Positions 29,791 to 41,006 of a DNA stretch of 64,000 nucleotides are shown one piece after another. Each line of letters begins with the position of its first letter. The stretch's first letter is position 1. This stretch comes from Paraspadella gotoi (lineage: Eukaryota > Chaetognatha), in contig CM119269.1 of the NCBI GenBank assembly GCA_051294375.1, positions 6,523,552-6,587,551 on the forward strand, in the 5' to 3' direction. The notes under the pieces were generated by a model. The model made no database searches and was not told where the DNA came from. It saw only the letters and a list, made by a program, of their open reading frames with translations. Position numbers and translations under genes: made by a program.

Positions 29791-31559
29791 GGATGACGGA
29801 AGAGGTCTCAAGAGGTCGTTGACAACCGAATAGAAGAAGTAGGGTTGAAGAATAACGGACTAAGATCGGGTCCCTACTGTTTTAGGATTTTCATATAAGA
29901 CACAATGGAAAAATAACGTTGGCGTAACTGTTCGTGCATAAAAAAAATTCACTGTTCATATTATTTATATTTTTTTTTATTTTTTGAAAACATTATAGTT
30001 TCATATGTCGATATCCAAAATATCAATGCAAAATCTTTTTTTGTTTTTTAGATAGACCCAAATATAGGGTGAGAAGATGATAGTTTTTTAAAAAAGTTAC
30101 TTATTCATATTTATTCCTGAATTGTAATAGAAAAAAATAAAAAAAAAATAATAGTATCAATAGTTAGTGTTATGTCTCAAATAGATGGAAAAAAAAACCC
30201 TCATTTAAAAATTCGATCGGGAAGTGGGGATAACTAAGGCTTACCAATGGCATCCTCCACGCCGATTGTTCTCTCAAATAATTTTTTTTATTAATACATT
30301 TGAAAGGGAAAAAAAAAAAAATTCAGAATGCAGGTTGTATAAAGGTACAGATAATCTGGACTTACTGACATGATAACCATGACCTTTTATATCTGTGAAA
30401 TGGAAGCAGTAAGATATCTAAAAAATATCGATCATTAAGTCAGTCAATGTACCCTTTCTAATGGGCTATTACGAGAAATAATTTTTATTAATTAAAATGG
30501 ATGATAGATAATAGAATTAAAATTTCTTGCTATATTTAAAAAAAAATTATCAATACAATTTAAAATGATGTCTGCTTTTGTCAAATATATTGCCCAGTTA
30601 TATAATTTTTTAAAACTTTATTATGAAAACAAGCAGTGTGTCAAGCTTTAGTTTGCAGTTAAAGATAATGAAAAATGCTAATTTTTTTCACAGATAAGAA
30701 GGTAGATGTCCAGACTGTTTATTAGGCCTTAGCAAAATTTTATAAAGTTTTTTACAGAATTTAGCACTATAGTACAAATTAGTCCCCTATATGCTACTAA
30801 TTTTTTTCTATCTTTGTTTTTTGAAAAAATCGATCAATAAGTGCTTGCAACTCTTCAACATTTGCAAAAAAACGGTTTTTTTCATTAAAAATGATAGATA
30901 TCTTAAAAAATATCAGTCGGAATCAAATTTAACTGCGTCAATTTAAAGAGCGGAAAAAAATACTTCATTTAACATACTTTATTTTTAAAAATCAAAAAAT
31001 ACTTTTTCCAATTATTGATGTTTAAAAACCGAATTCTCGCATTTTTAAGTCACATTTTTTTTTATTTCCCTTTATAACTTTGAAAATAATGTAAAATAAT
31101 GTATAAAACAGACTAAATCTCTAAGAGTAAACCTTGGGCTTTCCTATTGGCGTAAATAGGTATTAGTTTTTTACTTTTGTTCAGGAGCTATTAATTTTAA
31201 ATCTTGAAAAAACTTTGAAAAATATTTATTTATTATTTTTTGGTCTGTGTGGCTTACAATTTGAATGTTCATATATCTATCATTATCTACAAAACATAAG
31301 CTTTAATTTGAGACCTCTCCCAACTTTTTACGATTTTTTTCATTATTGAATTATACGTAAAAATTAAATTTTTTTTTAAAAAAAAGATTAATCAATTAGT
31401 ACTTTCAAAATACAATATTTTTTAAAAAAATAAAGATACAAAAAATACAGTTTACTTATAAGGCTTTAAAACAAATGTTTAAAATAAAAAATAATATAAA
31501 ATTATAATAAAAAATAAATAAAACAGATTATTAACTTTATTTTATTATAAAAATATTTT

Positions 31560-32100
31560 GAGGATTTTACCGTAACGCCGTGAGCGAGCTAGTGTTTTCT
31601 GACTTGCATTTATTTATAGAGATTCGAAGAATGTAAATTTAGTAATATTTATTGTAGTAGACATAACATGAGCGTGAGACGTGAAGCAAGTAGAAGGGAG
31701 ACATAAAACAAATCGAAGGGAGAACGTATAGCAAGTCGAAGGAGACATAAAACAAATCGAAGGAGACATTATAGCAAGTCGAGGAGACTATTCTAAAGAT
31801 ACAAAAAAAGAACTTATTAAAAATAGTCAACTTTAAGCTTAACCATAAAATTACAAAATCATCATTTTTAAATGCTTACCGACTGTCACGGTATCATTGG
31901 TAAACTTATCCTCTTAGTTTTAGGTAAGCACATCTCTTTATATCTTTGGTTAAGGCACAATCATAAGGACTAACCATCAGAGAGCGACGTTAAAAATACT
32001 TGATCAATCAGATACTTCGTAAGGCAACAAAAATACGAATTCAATAATAAAAAGGGCATCAATCAACCGAGAGACTATCTCGTAACAAATAAAAATTTAA
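31560..32100 (-). repeat. Dispersed repeat shared with the 52.7-59.3 kb block
   Basis: On minus it matches about 53270-53740 and 56700-57160, including ctaagaggataagtt and gatgccctttttat. This copy carries an expanded internal stretch (31655-31795) of agacataaaacaaatcgaag units that the other copies have only once. Confidence 0.75.
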
Positions 32101-32807
32101 CAAAATATATGATGTTTATTTAATCTCATGTCCAGCTTTTAATATTATTTAAGTAATATCCAGAATAATAACCTGTTTTTCAAAAGTATAAATAATTATT
32201 ACTTTTTAAATGACGTATCAAATTTAAGAGCAAGATCTTGCAAAAAATAATATAATTAAATCAAAACTCTGCAAAGGCTTTTAGATAAAAAGAATAATTA
32301 AATGAACAAGAATTCACTACCAGAAATAACAAAATTTAATTTTTAATCATTTTTTCATTTGATGTAAGAATAAAATAACAGAGCAACCTAATTCAATAAA
32401 TTTTTAATAATTTTTGATTTTAAATATGAACTTAGAATGGGTTTTAGTAGTTTTATTCTTTTATTACTAGCTTATTAACTACTAGAATTGCGTTTTTTAA
32501 TGTGGATCTATAAATCAGTCCGTTTTTTTTTCCTTTTTTTTATGAATTGGTACAACCAATATAAAAAAATTATCCATTCATTTAATAAATAAGCTATCTT
32601 GCCCCTGAATTTGGACATAGGCTTTGGTGGTTTAAGGCCTCCATCACTCTTACAAGATAATGACATAGCAGGTCCCTGCAAGCTTTCAATCAAGACTCTC
32701 TCACAGTCTCGTTTATTCACTCCAGAGTACCTGGCTTCCCTATCAATGAAGTGGTATAATATTCAAGAATGTTTCAATTGTATGAAAAGACCATTCCTTA
32801 TTTATAT

Positions 32808-32916
32808 TCGAGAAAGCAAAGTGTTTTTGAAATTGTTACAACGATTTTATTTTTATTTAAGAGACGGACATGTTAAATGTTGAAGAAGGCTTGAAGTCAA
32901 CTAGCCGAACATGTCC
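32808..32916. mobile_element. Half-copy related to the palindromic MITE
   Basis: Shares the agcaaagt...tttgaa...acaacg...ttttattt...gacggacatgt order with the left arm of 41514-41695, but is diverged and has no matching second arm. Confidence 0.5.
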
Positions 32917-33176
32917 ATATAATAGTTTCTATTACAAAGTATAAAAAAAGTGGAGAATTTGACCTTTTTTTTCCATTTTTTTGATGCTGAAAGACATTGA
33001 AATTTTTAATAACATATTTATATTTTTGATCTAACTTTTTATGAAGAATCAGAATCTTTAATAAAAATTTTTAAAAAAAATATTGGGAAATTTATGATTT
33101 TATAAGAATATTACTATAAATATAATGTAAATTAATGATACTGTTCCCAAACAATATAAGCAAAATATTTTTTGTA

Positions 33177-33201
33177 NNNNNNNNNNNNNNNNNNNNNNNN
33201 N
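33177..33201. other. Assembly gap (25 N)
   Basis: Undetermined bases, placed exactly before a third copy of the palindrome-centre sequence. Confidence 0.99.
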
Positions 33202-34087
33202 ATCATCTCTTACATATATTACACATTTTTAGGTCATCATACTGGGTAGTCAGTGGATATAGATTACTTATAAACCATGTGCATATTGTTATCCTACACT
33301 TTTCATTCTATCCTTTATGATCCCATTGAAGATACAAATTGTAGTGACAACAAAACAATAGGTCATGCAAAAGCAAAGTATTTTAAAGAAAGGCCAATTT
33401 TTCCCTCCCTTTTTCTTGCTTTCTGCTTTCTTTCCTTTCGATTTATATATATGCTAAGAGATTTCTGTATGTTGCGTTATTAATTAACGAATTATTAACT
33501 CAAAATTAAGGCCTATGAAAATTATATACGAAAATTCTAAAGTCAATTATGAACAACATACATCAGTGAAACATTAATTTGTAAAAAAAATTAATTTATG
33601 CTTTTTAATTTTCCTGTAGGCTATATTCTATATTATCATACTATCTTATAAACAGAAATTTTCAAAATTTCAGCGGTTTTCTTATAATATTGAATTTGAT
33701 TGCTCTTAGTTGTAAAGAATAACTTTTTAAAATTCTTTCTTATGATAAATTAAAAACTATATTATAAAAAAGTTTAACTTTTTCACTTAAAAAGTATCTT
33801 GTTCTAATGTTTTACTCACTTAAGAAGAATTTTTAAAAAGATTTATATTTCTTTTATCAACTTTTTGAACAAAATCAAATCTGCAATCAAAAATTATAAA
33901 AAAACTTTTGAAATTTTACATTTATGGACTTAGTACTCACTATTAAATATAGGCCCTACTGCATAAAATTTTAAAATATATATAATTTTTTTATTTAATA
34001 AATGTTCATGATATATGTTGTTCATATCTCACTTTTAGAATTTAAATTAAAGTTAAATTTAGAAATTTTACTACGCCTTACTCAAAA
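33202..34087. repeat. Third copy of palindrome flank plus core
   Basis: 33202-33478 matches the arm flank (23510-23780) and 33479-34087 matches the core in right-arm orientation. Similarity ends near actcaaaatg, after which sequence is new. This copy therefore has one flank, one core and a different exit. Confidence 0.8.
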
Positions 34088-34216
34088 TGTCACTAAACAA
34101 AACAATTTAGAGTTGTAAGTGATAAATATTACTCACTACAAAAGTAACAATTGAATGAATTGCGCAGTTGTTATGTTTTTGGGAAATGACTCCTCGAAAA
34201 GCTATGGTGTGTGTAG

Positions 34217-34232
34217 AGAAGAGAGAGAGAGC

Positions 34233-34262
<30 letters not shown>
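34217..34262. repeat. (GA)n microsatellite
   Basis: GA run. A second shorter run at about 34337-34353 follows a near-repeat of the flanking sequence (tttccaaa/ctcctccgaaa). Confidence 0.9.
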
Positions 34263-34263
<1 letters not shown>

Positions 34264-34428
34264 TTCAAGGTCAAGACCAGGATTTCCAAAATCTGTTATA
34301 TGTTTTCGGAGAAGACTCCTCCGAAACACTAAGCATGAGAGAGAGAGAGAGAGATCATACAGGGACTTCAACTGGAGCGATACGAAAAGACTTGATTAAA
34401 CTCGTAATTCTTTCACGGTATTATTATT

Positions 34429-35072
34429 AGTCGGATCTGCTTTCAGCAGATCCCCACTCTATAATTCACTTTGTCGGTCCGTCGGTCCGCCCCCTCAATA
34501 TTGTCGGGCACTCACTTATATCATGTCAGAACATTGAATTATCATAAATTATGCAAAAAAAACAAACGATGTCCGTCCGTCCGTCCGTCCGTCCCACCTT
34601 AGCAAAAAACACCAATTACTCGTGATTGGATGGATGGATTGGAATGGAATATTGTGTGTGGGTAAGGAAGTGTATGATTGAGCTGTATATGAAGTTTCGA
34701 TGGAATCGTCCGAGTGGAAATGGGTTTAAATGGAAAAAATAAAAAAAATAAATTTCACTATTTGAACACCAATTACTCATGAGTGGATGGGGCGATTGAC
34801 TTGAAATTTTGTATTTAGGTAGAAAAGTGTATGATGAAACTGGAAATTAAGTTTCGATGGAATCGTTAGAGTGGAAATGAGTTTAAATGGAAAAAACAAA
34901 GAACCTATTAATTAATCAAATAATTAATCAGTTAATTAATCAATTAAAAGAAACATTTCGGATTAAATTAATTAATTGCCTAATTAATTAAATAATTAAC
35001 TTGAATTAATTATTAATTAATTAATTACCGATAATGATCGTGGGCAGATCCGACATTGTTTGCTCAAACTTG
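34429..35072 (+). mobile_element. Pearl/HINE-like element, copy A (near full length)
   Basis: Starts AGTCGGATCTGC and at once forms a hairpin (GGATCTGCT-TTC-AGCAGATCC region, 34433-34453). It then carries GTCGGTCCGTCGGTCCG, a (GTCC)n tract (about 34570-34596), two tandem units of about 150 bp (ending in gtttaaatgg), a TTAATTAA-rich stretch, and ends GCAGATCCGAC (35044-35054) plus attgtttgctcaaacttg. Subterminal inverted repeats, a tetranucleotide tract and a tandem core are the described architecture of pearl/DINE-like Helentron-associated elements. Confidence 0.6.
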
Positions 35073-35131
35073 TTTTTTTTTAAACATTTATTAGTTAGAA
35101 AACAACTTGACGTTTATGTTGAACTAAATAA

Positions 35132-35160
35132 GTTTGAGCAAACAATGTCGGATCTGCCTA
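35132..35160 (-). mobile_element. 3'-end fragment of the pearl/HINE-like element
   Basis: Contains caaacaatgtcggatctgcc, the inverse of the 35044-35072 terminus, so two element ends face each other across about 60 bp. Confidence 0.6.
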
Positions 35161-35214
35161 CGATAATTAATCGCTCATAAGCTAATCCTATGATAAATCA
35201 CAGTAATATTTTTT

Positions 35215-36245
35215 AGCCGGATCTGCTCACAGCAGATTTTGGCTCTATAATTGACTTTGTCGGTCCGTCGGTCCGCCCCCCCATCTTGTCGGGAATTCAC
35301 TTATATCATGTCAGAACATCGAATTATATGCGATTTTATTCGAATACAACAAGGTTGATTCAGTACAATCATCATCAACAAACAAACATAGACTTAGTCT
35401 GAGCAAACGAAAAACATTATAAAATAGAAAGAAAAAATAAATAAATAAAGAAATAAAAATAAATAATTAAATAAAATTAATTAATTAAAATTTAAACAGT
35501 TAAAAATTTTTCTTATGTTGTAAAAAACGGAACAAGTTTCTGAAGAACAGTATTTTACATTGTATAGATCTTTGAGATAATGGTTTTCTTACGATTATTA
35601 AAAATTGTAGATAGGTCGTGGTATCCAAACATACTCCTAAGTTCTCTCACACTTTCCCATCGATTATATCCAAAAATCTTTCGGACACCATCATTTACAG
35701 CTACATTAAGTCTGTTCATATTACGTACGGAAAAAGTTTTTACTTCACAACCATAAAGGAGAACCGGAACACAGTTAGTATAATACAATATCTTCAATAA
35801 TTCCTCTGAAGGCTTTAACAAAGCATTTATCAAACAGTTGATCTTAAAAAAGATACCAATTCTTTGCTTGGCTCAAACAACCTGTCTCTTTAACTACTAA
35901 GGTTGATAAATTATGCAAAGAAATTGATGTCCGTCCGTCCGTCTGTCTGTCTGTCCATCCCACCTTAGCAAAAAACACCAGTTACTCGTGATTTGATTGA
36001 TGGATTGGAATGAAACTTTGTGTGTTGGTAGGAAAGTGTGTGATTGAGTTGGAAATTAAGTTTCGATGGAATCGTCCAAGTGGAAATGAGTTAAAATAAA
36101 AAAAAACAAAAAAAATATATTTCACTATTTGAACGCCAATTACTAATGAGTGAATGGGGGCAATTGACTTCAAATTTGTATGTGGGTAGGAATGTGTGAG
36201 ATTGAACAGGAAATAAAGTTTTGATGGAATCGTCCAAGTGGAAAT
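35215..36245 (+). mobile_element. Pearl/HINE-like element, copy B, split by a LINE fragment
   Basis: The 5' end AGCCGGATCTGC with hairpin and the GTCCGTCGGTCCG block are followed at about 35328 by foreign sequence to about 35903. The element then resumes (gataaattatgcaaag) with its (GTCC)n tract and two core units of about 150 bp. Confidence 0.6.
35328..35903 (-). mobile_element. Non-LTR retrotransposon 3' fragment nested in copy B
   Basis: The reading frame 35555-35833 gives LLYGCEVKTFSVRNMNRLN and VRKIFGYNRWESVRELRSMF. These are typical of the C-terminal part of jockey/I/CR1-type LINE polymerase downstream of the RT catalytic core (LLYG.E.W, N..RKIF). It is truncated at its 5' side and interrupts copy B of the pearl-like element, so it inserted later. 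Confidence 0.75.
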
Positions 36246-36559
36246 TTTAATTAATTAATTAAAATATTCACGATTAAGACGTGATGTACAGTCTCGTAGA
36301 AAAAACTATGCAGTTAAAAAAAAATTTCAGTATTGATTTTTTCATTTTTTATTGTTTCACATCCGAGGGCATTACTCCATGAATGTTATGTAGAAAAATT
36401 AATGCAAAATCTCTTAAAGCTCTCAAGATACAGTTAAATACATAAATGCTGACAGAATTCAAACTAAAAAGAAGATTGGTTTATTCTTTAACATGTGAAC
36501 AACATATCTCTTAAAAAATAATGCAATCGGAATCTCCTCTGTTTAAGCTGTCTTTTGAT

Positions 36560-36770
36560 ATCAAAAACTTCAAACATTTGTCTGTCCATCTGTCTGTCTG
36601 TCCATCCTTTCTCCAGTACTTTTAAAGTCTTATTACTTATGTTTGGATGAATCAATTGAGTTGAAATTTTGTCTGTGATTAAAAAACTAGTTCATTGAGC
36701 TGGAATTCAAGTTTCAATGGAATCAAGCTAGTAGAAGTAGGTTTTAATAGAAAAAGTAAAGATCAATTTT
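36560..36770 (+). mobile_element. Diverged pearl/HINE-like core fragment
   Basis: A (GTCT)n/(GTCC)n tract followed by one core unit with the recognisable order tggatgaatcaattgagttg ... gaattcaagtttcaatggaatc, without visible ends. Confidence 0.45.
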
Positions 36771-37719
36771 AATTTATTAATTTAATTTATATTTTTTAAT
36801 ATTATTTTTAGATGCGCCGAGATTAAGAGCCACGCAAGTCTATCAAAAACTTTTTTTATTTTTGTTATATACGGTTGATTTTTATTTGACCTAAAGCTAA
36901 TCTTCAATTTATATTTATTACAAAATTGAATATATGAAGTCGTCCAAAAATTTATTTAATTCATTGTAGGATGGATTAGTACTTCCAATATTATTTTTCG
37001 TTCAACTTTCTAGAAACTTTGTTAGAACTTTAACATTTTTAAACAGAAGTTTTAAATCCTTAACAAGAAGTAACAAAAACCATAACATCAACTGGATGCT
37101 TGTAAAATTTGCAGAGCTTTTTAACGTATCTCCCCCTTATCTCTTATCTCTTTGACGCGAAGTCACTGTCTCTCCCGCTCGTTCCAAGAGGAAATGTATG
37201 AGACTTTCGAACTGCAGAGAATGTCGTCTCAGTGACCCATTTAACAATTACACGTTCATGACGTTGCAGATGAGGCGGAAGTTCAAAGGTAGATATTATT
37301 TGCGCCGGAAAAAAACGACGACCACTAAATTTTTGAAGTAAAGTAAAATTAAATAATTTTGATCACTCTCATTGTCTTGTTATGGTTACGATGACGCGAG
37401 AGTTAGGCGCTCTCTTTCTCTCTCTCTCTCTCTCTCTTGTTATGGTTAAGATGACGCAAGATTTAGACTCTCTCTCTTTCTCTTTCTTGTACACTTGAAA
37501 ACAATAAAGTACAATTAACTCACTCATTTCGGGCTGAAGATAATTTGTCTAATAGATCATTTGGATCATCGAGCGGAAGTTCAGGTCTCCATCGTTTTAA
37601 AGCCGCCTCTCGTCGAACTGTACTCTTTCTTTCCTCCTTCTTCCTATAAGCGTACAGTTTTCTTTTTATAAGGCATTTGTTTAAATGTAGATTTTTCCAA
37701 AAGTTCGATCGATTCTCGA

Positions 37720-37750
<31 letters not shown>

Positions 37751-39489
37751 TTCTCTCACTCTCTCAATGTTTATTTTTTTTGTATTATAATAATTTTTAT
37801 TTTAATTTAGAATGGATTTTTTTGGCATTTTCGTGATAAAATAAGTTTGGTCCCTTTTCTCATTTATAAGTTATATAAATAATAAATAATTAATTAATAA
37901 TTAATCGTAAAAGATTTCTTGATTACTAAAAGCAGTCAATAATTCAATTGTTTGATCTCTCAATCAATCAATTTATCACTAAACCAATGATTAAATCAAT
38001 CAAATTAGTAATCAATTTATTGATAAATCAACCACTTATTAATTATATTCAAATCCATAGTCTATGATCTGGATTGAAAATTAGAGCTCAGGATAAGTTT
38101 TTACCATAGAGTTCATTACTGTTGGTCACTTTGTTGTCCATACAGTTGCTGACTCTCTTTCCGTCTCTCTCTCTTTCTTCCTTAACTAGTGCCGCGATTT
38201 CTCTTTTCAGTCAAATAAAATATCTTTCTTATCTGACGTCTCCTGGTTACGAAAAAAAAATATTTGTGATAGCCTCGAACGTGCAACCTTTGCATCTTAA
38301 ACAACAATCAGAATTCTCTCTCTCACTTTAACTTTTGCTCTCTAGCTCTCACTCTCTCTATGTCGCTTTCTCTTTGTTTCTGCATCAATTTTAGAACTTT
38401 TGCTCACTTACTCAGCCTTGTTATGTCATAAACATGTCCAAATTCACCTTACAATTTCTTTTGTTAATATTGACAATGATTATCATTGCTATAACTATAG
38501 TCTTTGATACATTAAAAAATAATTCCTATCAATGTTATAAGGAGGAAAGAAAACTTATTAATTTTTTTTAATATAAAAATATTAAAAGCCAATGATTCAT
38601 AAAAATTAATCAGAAAATGATCACAATAACATAGATACGAAAAACTGTCCTCCAAATCCCTCTTGAATACTTATGGAAAACATAAAAGAAAAAAAAAGAA
38701 AAAACGAAAATTTAAAAAAACTTTTCAGACCATGCTCACGAAGAAATTATAATTTGCATAAAAAATAATAAATCAAAAAAATAAAAACATCAGATTGTGA
38801 CAAAATCGATTGGGAAAAATCTGATTTTTTCAAATGCAAAATTATTTCTCAAGTTCCTTATTTATAATCTCCATGAGACAAATGTTTTTTTCGAAAATTT
38901 AAATATTCAACTTTTTAATTAATTAAAAATCATTTTAGTATACTAAATTTTAAAATATTTTTATAAAATTTATACCTAAAGTTCTAAGAATGCTTTTCCA
39001 AAAAATGTCTCTTAGATCTTTCTTAAAACGCCAAACAAGTCACAGCCACAAAATGAATCAAAAACTAGAAAAAAGCAATATTGTTTTGTCATTCTGATTT
39101 AGAGATATTTGGTTGATAATTATGCCTTAAATTTCCTTTAAATGAAAAAATAATAGGTTTAAAAGATAGCTCTTGATCTCTAGTTGTAAATTGAGTTTGA
39201 ATATAACTTTTTTTAATCAACAAGTTTAACCCAGATTAATTACAATGACGATGGTATGAAATTTTGTCACCGTTTTAAGCTACTTTTAGCCTAATTTTTT
39301 ACATATTTTGATTATCTTTGCGATCTTACTGATTAAAAACAGTCGTGGTAAAAAAAGCCTATGTTCTTTCGAATATAAGGCATATGTTAGTAATCAGACA
39401 GAGCAAAAATTTTGGTCACACAAGATAAAGAATTTTGCATGAGATAGGTGAAACAATTTTTCACGAGACTGTGCACCGCGACTTAAGCA
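36771..39489. other. AT-rich stretch with microsatellites; one weak exon candidate
   Basis: Apart from the exon candidate at 37524-37643, I see (CT)n runs (about 37418-37437, 37721-37764), a 60-bp duplication with gttatggtta-gatgacgc at 37379 and 37439, and AT-rich unannotated DNA. Confidence 0.4.
37524..37643 (-). CDS. Candidate internal exon, family not recognised
   Basis: On minus, an acceptor-like cgcttatag is followed by 120 nt of open frame reading KKEERKSTVRREAALKRW then RPELPLDDPNDLLDKLSSA, closed by a consensus donor GTGAGT (37518-37523). Phase is 2 in and 2 out. The composition (codon-like, non-repetitive, amphipathic helix) is unlike the surrounding AT-rich DNA. The acceptor lacks a good polypyrimidine tract. 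It could be an upstream exon of the coiled-coil gene, which is on the same strand, or chance. Confidence 0.3.
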
Positions 39490-39891
39490 TAAATAATAAA
39501 AATTTTAGTCGACTTGACTTTGGTTTTTTCCATGCAAACTCATTTCCACTCCCCGATTCCATCAAAACTTTATATCATGCTCAATCACACACTTTCCTAC
39601 CCACACACAAATCAATCTATCCATCCAATTATGATTAATTCGAGTAATTATGGGTTAAAATGAGTAAAAAGATTTATGTTAATGTGACTTAAGTTTTTTC
39701 CATTTATACTCTTTTCCACTCGCACGATTTCATCGAACCTTTATATCCAGCTCAATCATACACTTTCCTAACCATACACAAAATTTCATTTTAATCCATC
39801 CATCCAATCACGAGTAATTGAAGTTTTTTGCTAAGGGGGGACTGACAGACAGACAGACGGACGGACGGACATTGTTTTTAGTCGGATCTGC
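39490..39891 (-). mobile_element. Pearl/HINE-like element, copy C
   Basis: On minus: GCAGATCCGAC end (39881-39891 region), then directly a (GTCC)n/(GTCT)n tract (39846-39870) and two core units with caattactcgtgattggatgg. Here the terminus abuts the tetranucleotide tract, so the 5' hairpin block is missing. Confidence 0.5.
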
Positions 39892-40225
39892 CTTACCTTC
39901 TGCCTTATTAGATATATTACCAGCTATCTTAATAAGCTTTGAATGTTCATTAGCTGCATTACTCCATCACATGTTACCAAGTAGAGCTTCAGGATGAAAT
40001 CTACCGATTGGATGAATCATCGTTGGAATCAACCAATGAGAAGACGGGCTTCATGCCATCGGGAAAACGAGCCCGTGTCGATGATTCGGTTGAACAGTAT
40101 AAATACTGATTGTTTTTGTATTGGATCTATCTGTCTCAAATTCTCACACCGTCTTGGTTATCTTCTATCTGAGACTAAAATCCACTTTGGTTTCATGTTG
40201 AAATCTCTGTCTACTTACTTAAATG

Positions 40226-40254
40226 TGGTGGCAGTGGTGGGATTCAAACCCACC
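40226..40254 (+). other. tRNA-Leu 3'-end complement (PBS-like or tRNA relic)
   Basis: The plus strand reads TGGTGGCAGTGGTGGGATTC followed by the rest of a T arm. It is the complement of a eukaryotic tRNA-Leu 3' end including the post-transcriptional CCA. Upstream, a TATAAATAC box lies about 120 bp away. This fits a primer binding site after an LTR, but the match also covers the whole T arm, so a tRNA-derived relic is equally possible. No paired LTR is seen. Confidence 0.35.
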
Positions 40255-40711
40255 CTCTTACTAAACTAAGGCTCAGGTTTGAGCCCTTGTAGTTCTGTGA
40301 GGAGTTGTGTTTCTTTTTTTCACTATAGAACTTTTTTTCGATAGAACTGTTGGGGATTTGAATCCTTCAATACTTCACCCCGCACAAACTGACATTGACT
40401 ATGCTATTCAAGCATATTCTATTTAAGATTCATTAATATTTTTTCTTATTTAATCAAAATCTTATATTTTATTCTATTGCCTCATTACCTTAACGTGTTT
40501 TTAATCCTAAATGATGCAAGTTAAAAAAAATTTTCAAGTATCAAAGTATTACTATTATTAGTGTCACAGTAACAGTTCAGCTTAAGCCCTTGAAAGCGAT
40601 TTACATGTATTGGCGCAGCCGCTGGTTAGTATGGTGATTAGTTATTATAAAAAAAAAATCAATGTAAAACCTAACTTATTTACTATGGTAACTATTTTTT
40701 ATAAACAAAGT

Positions 40712-40776
40712 CGTGTGCCCGACAATATTGAGGGGGCGGACCGACGGACCGACAAAGTGAATTATAGAGTCGGGAT
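40712..40776 (-). mobile_element. Pearl/HINE-like 5'-end fragment, copy D
   Basis: On minus: GCAGATCCCGACTCTATAAT then the GTCGGTCCGTCGGTCCG block and attgtcgggcac. Only the 5' terminal region is present. Confidence 0.55.
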
Positions 40777-41006
40777 CTGCTTAAAATTTTATAAAAATTT
40801 TATAACCTGATTGCTCTTCGTTTCGATTATATTAAAAGTTTTTTCTTATCACTCCAGATTGAAGTTCCTGTTAAGGCACGACCGGGATTTCCAAATTACC
40901 AAATCGAGGAGACCAGAAATCTTATTTTACGAGTTGAACAATTTAGTTCCTCCCTGGAATTTCTATTTAAATCCCTATTTAGTCTCTTCTCAACTAAATA
41001 ACAACA

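Larger units (their letters stand above)
24090..29898. repeat. Right arm of the giant inverted repeat
   Basis: Reverse complement of 18085-24089. Differences are dominated by single-base insertions and deletions, and the coding exons are frameshifted. Homology stops within a few bases of 29898 (left equivalent 18085). Confidence 0.9.
29899..33176. other. AT-rich sequence without recognisable gene
   Basis: I see no exon, RNA gene or strong motif in 29899-31559, which is dominated by A/T homopolymers. 31560-32100 is a dispersed repeat (own entry). 32808-32916 holds a relative of the palindromic MITE at 41514. 32400-33176 shows nothing else. Confidence 0.45.
39892..41006. other. Spacer upstream of the GTPase gene
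   Basis: Contains a TATAAATAC word at about 40099-40107, the tRNA-Leu-like PBS candidate at 40226 and a pearl-like 5' fragment at 40712. The 5' UTR and promoter of the GTPase gene should be near 40800-41006, but no convincing TATA/initiator pair is seen. Confidence 0.4.
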
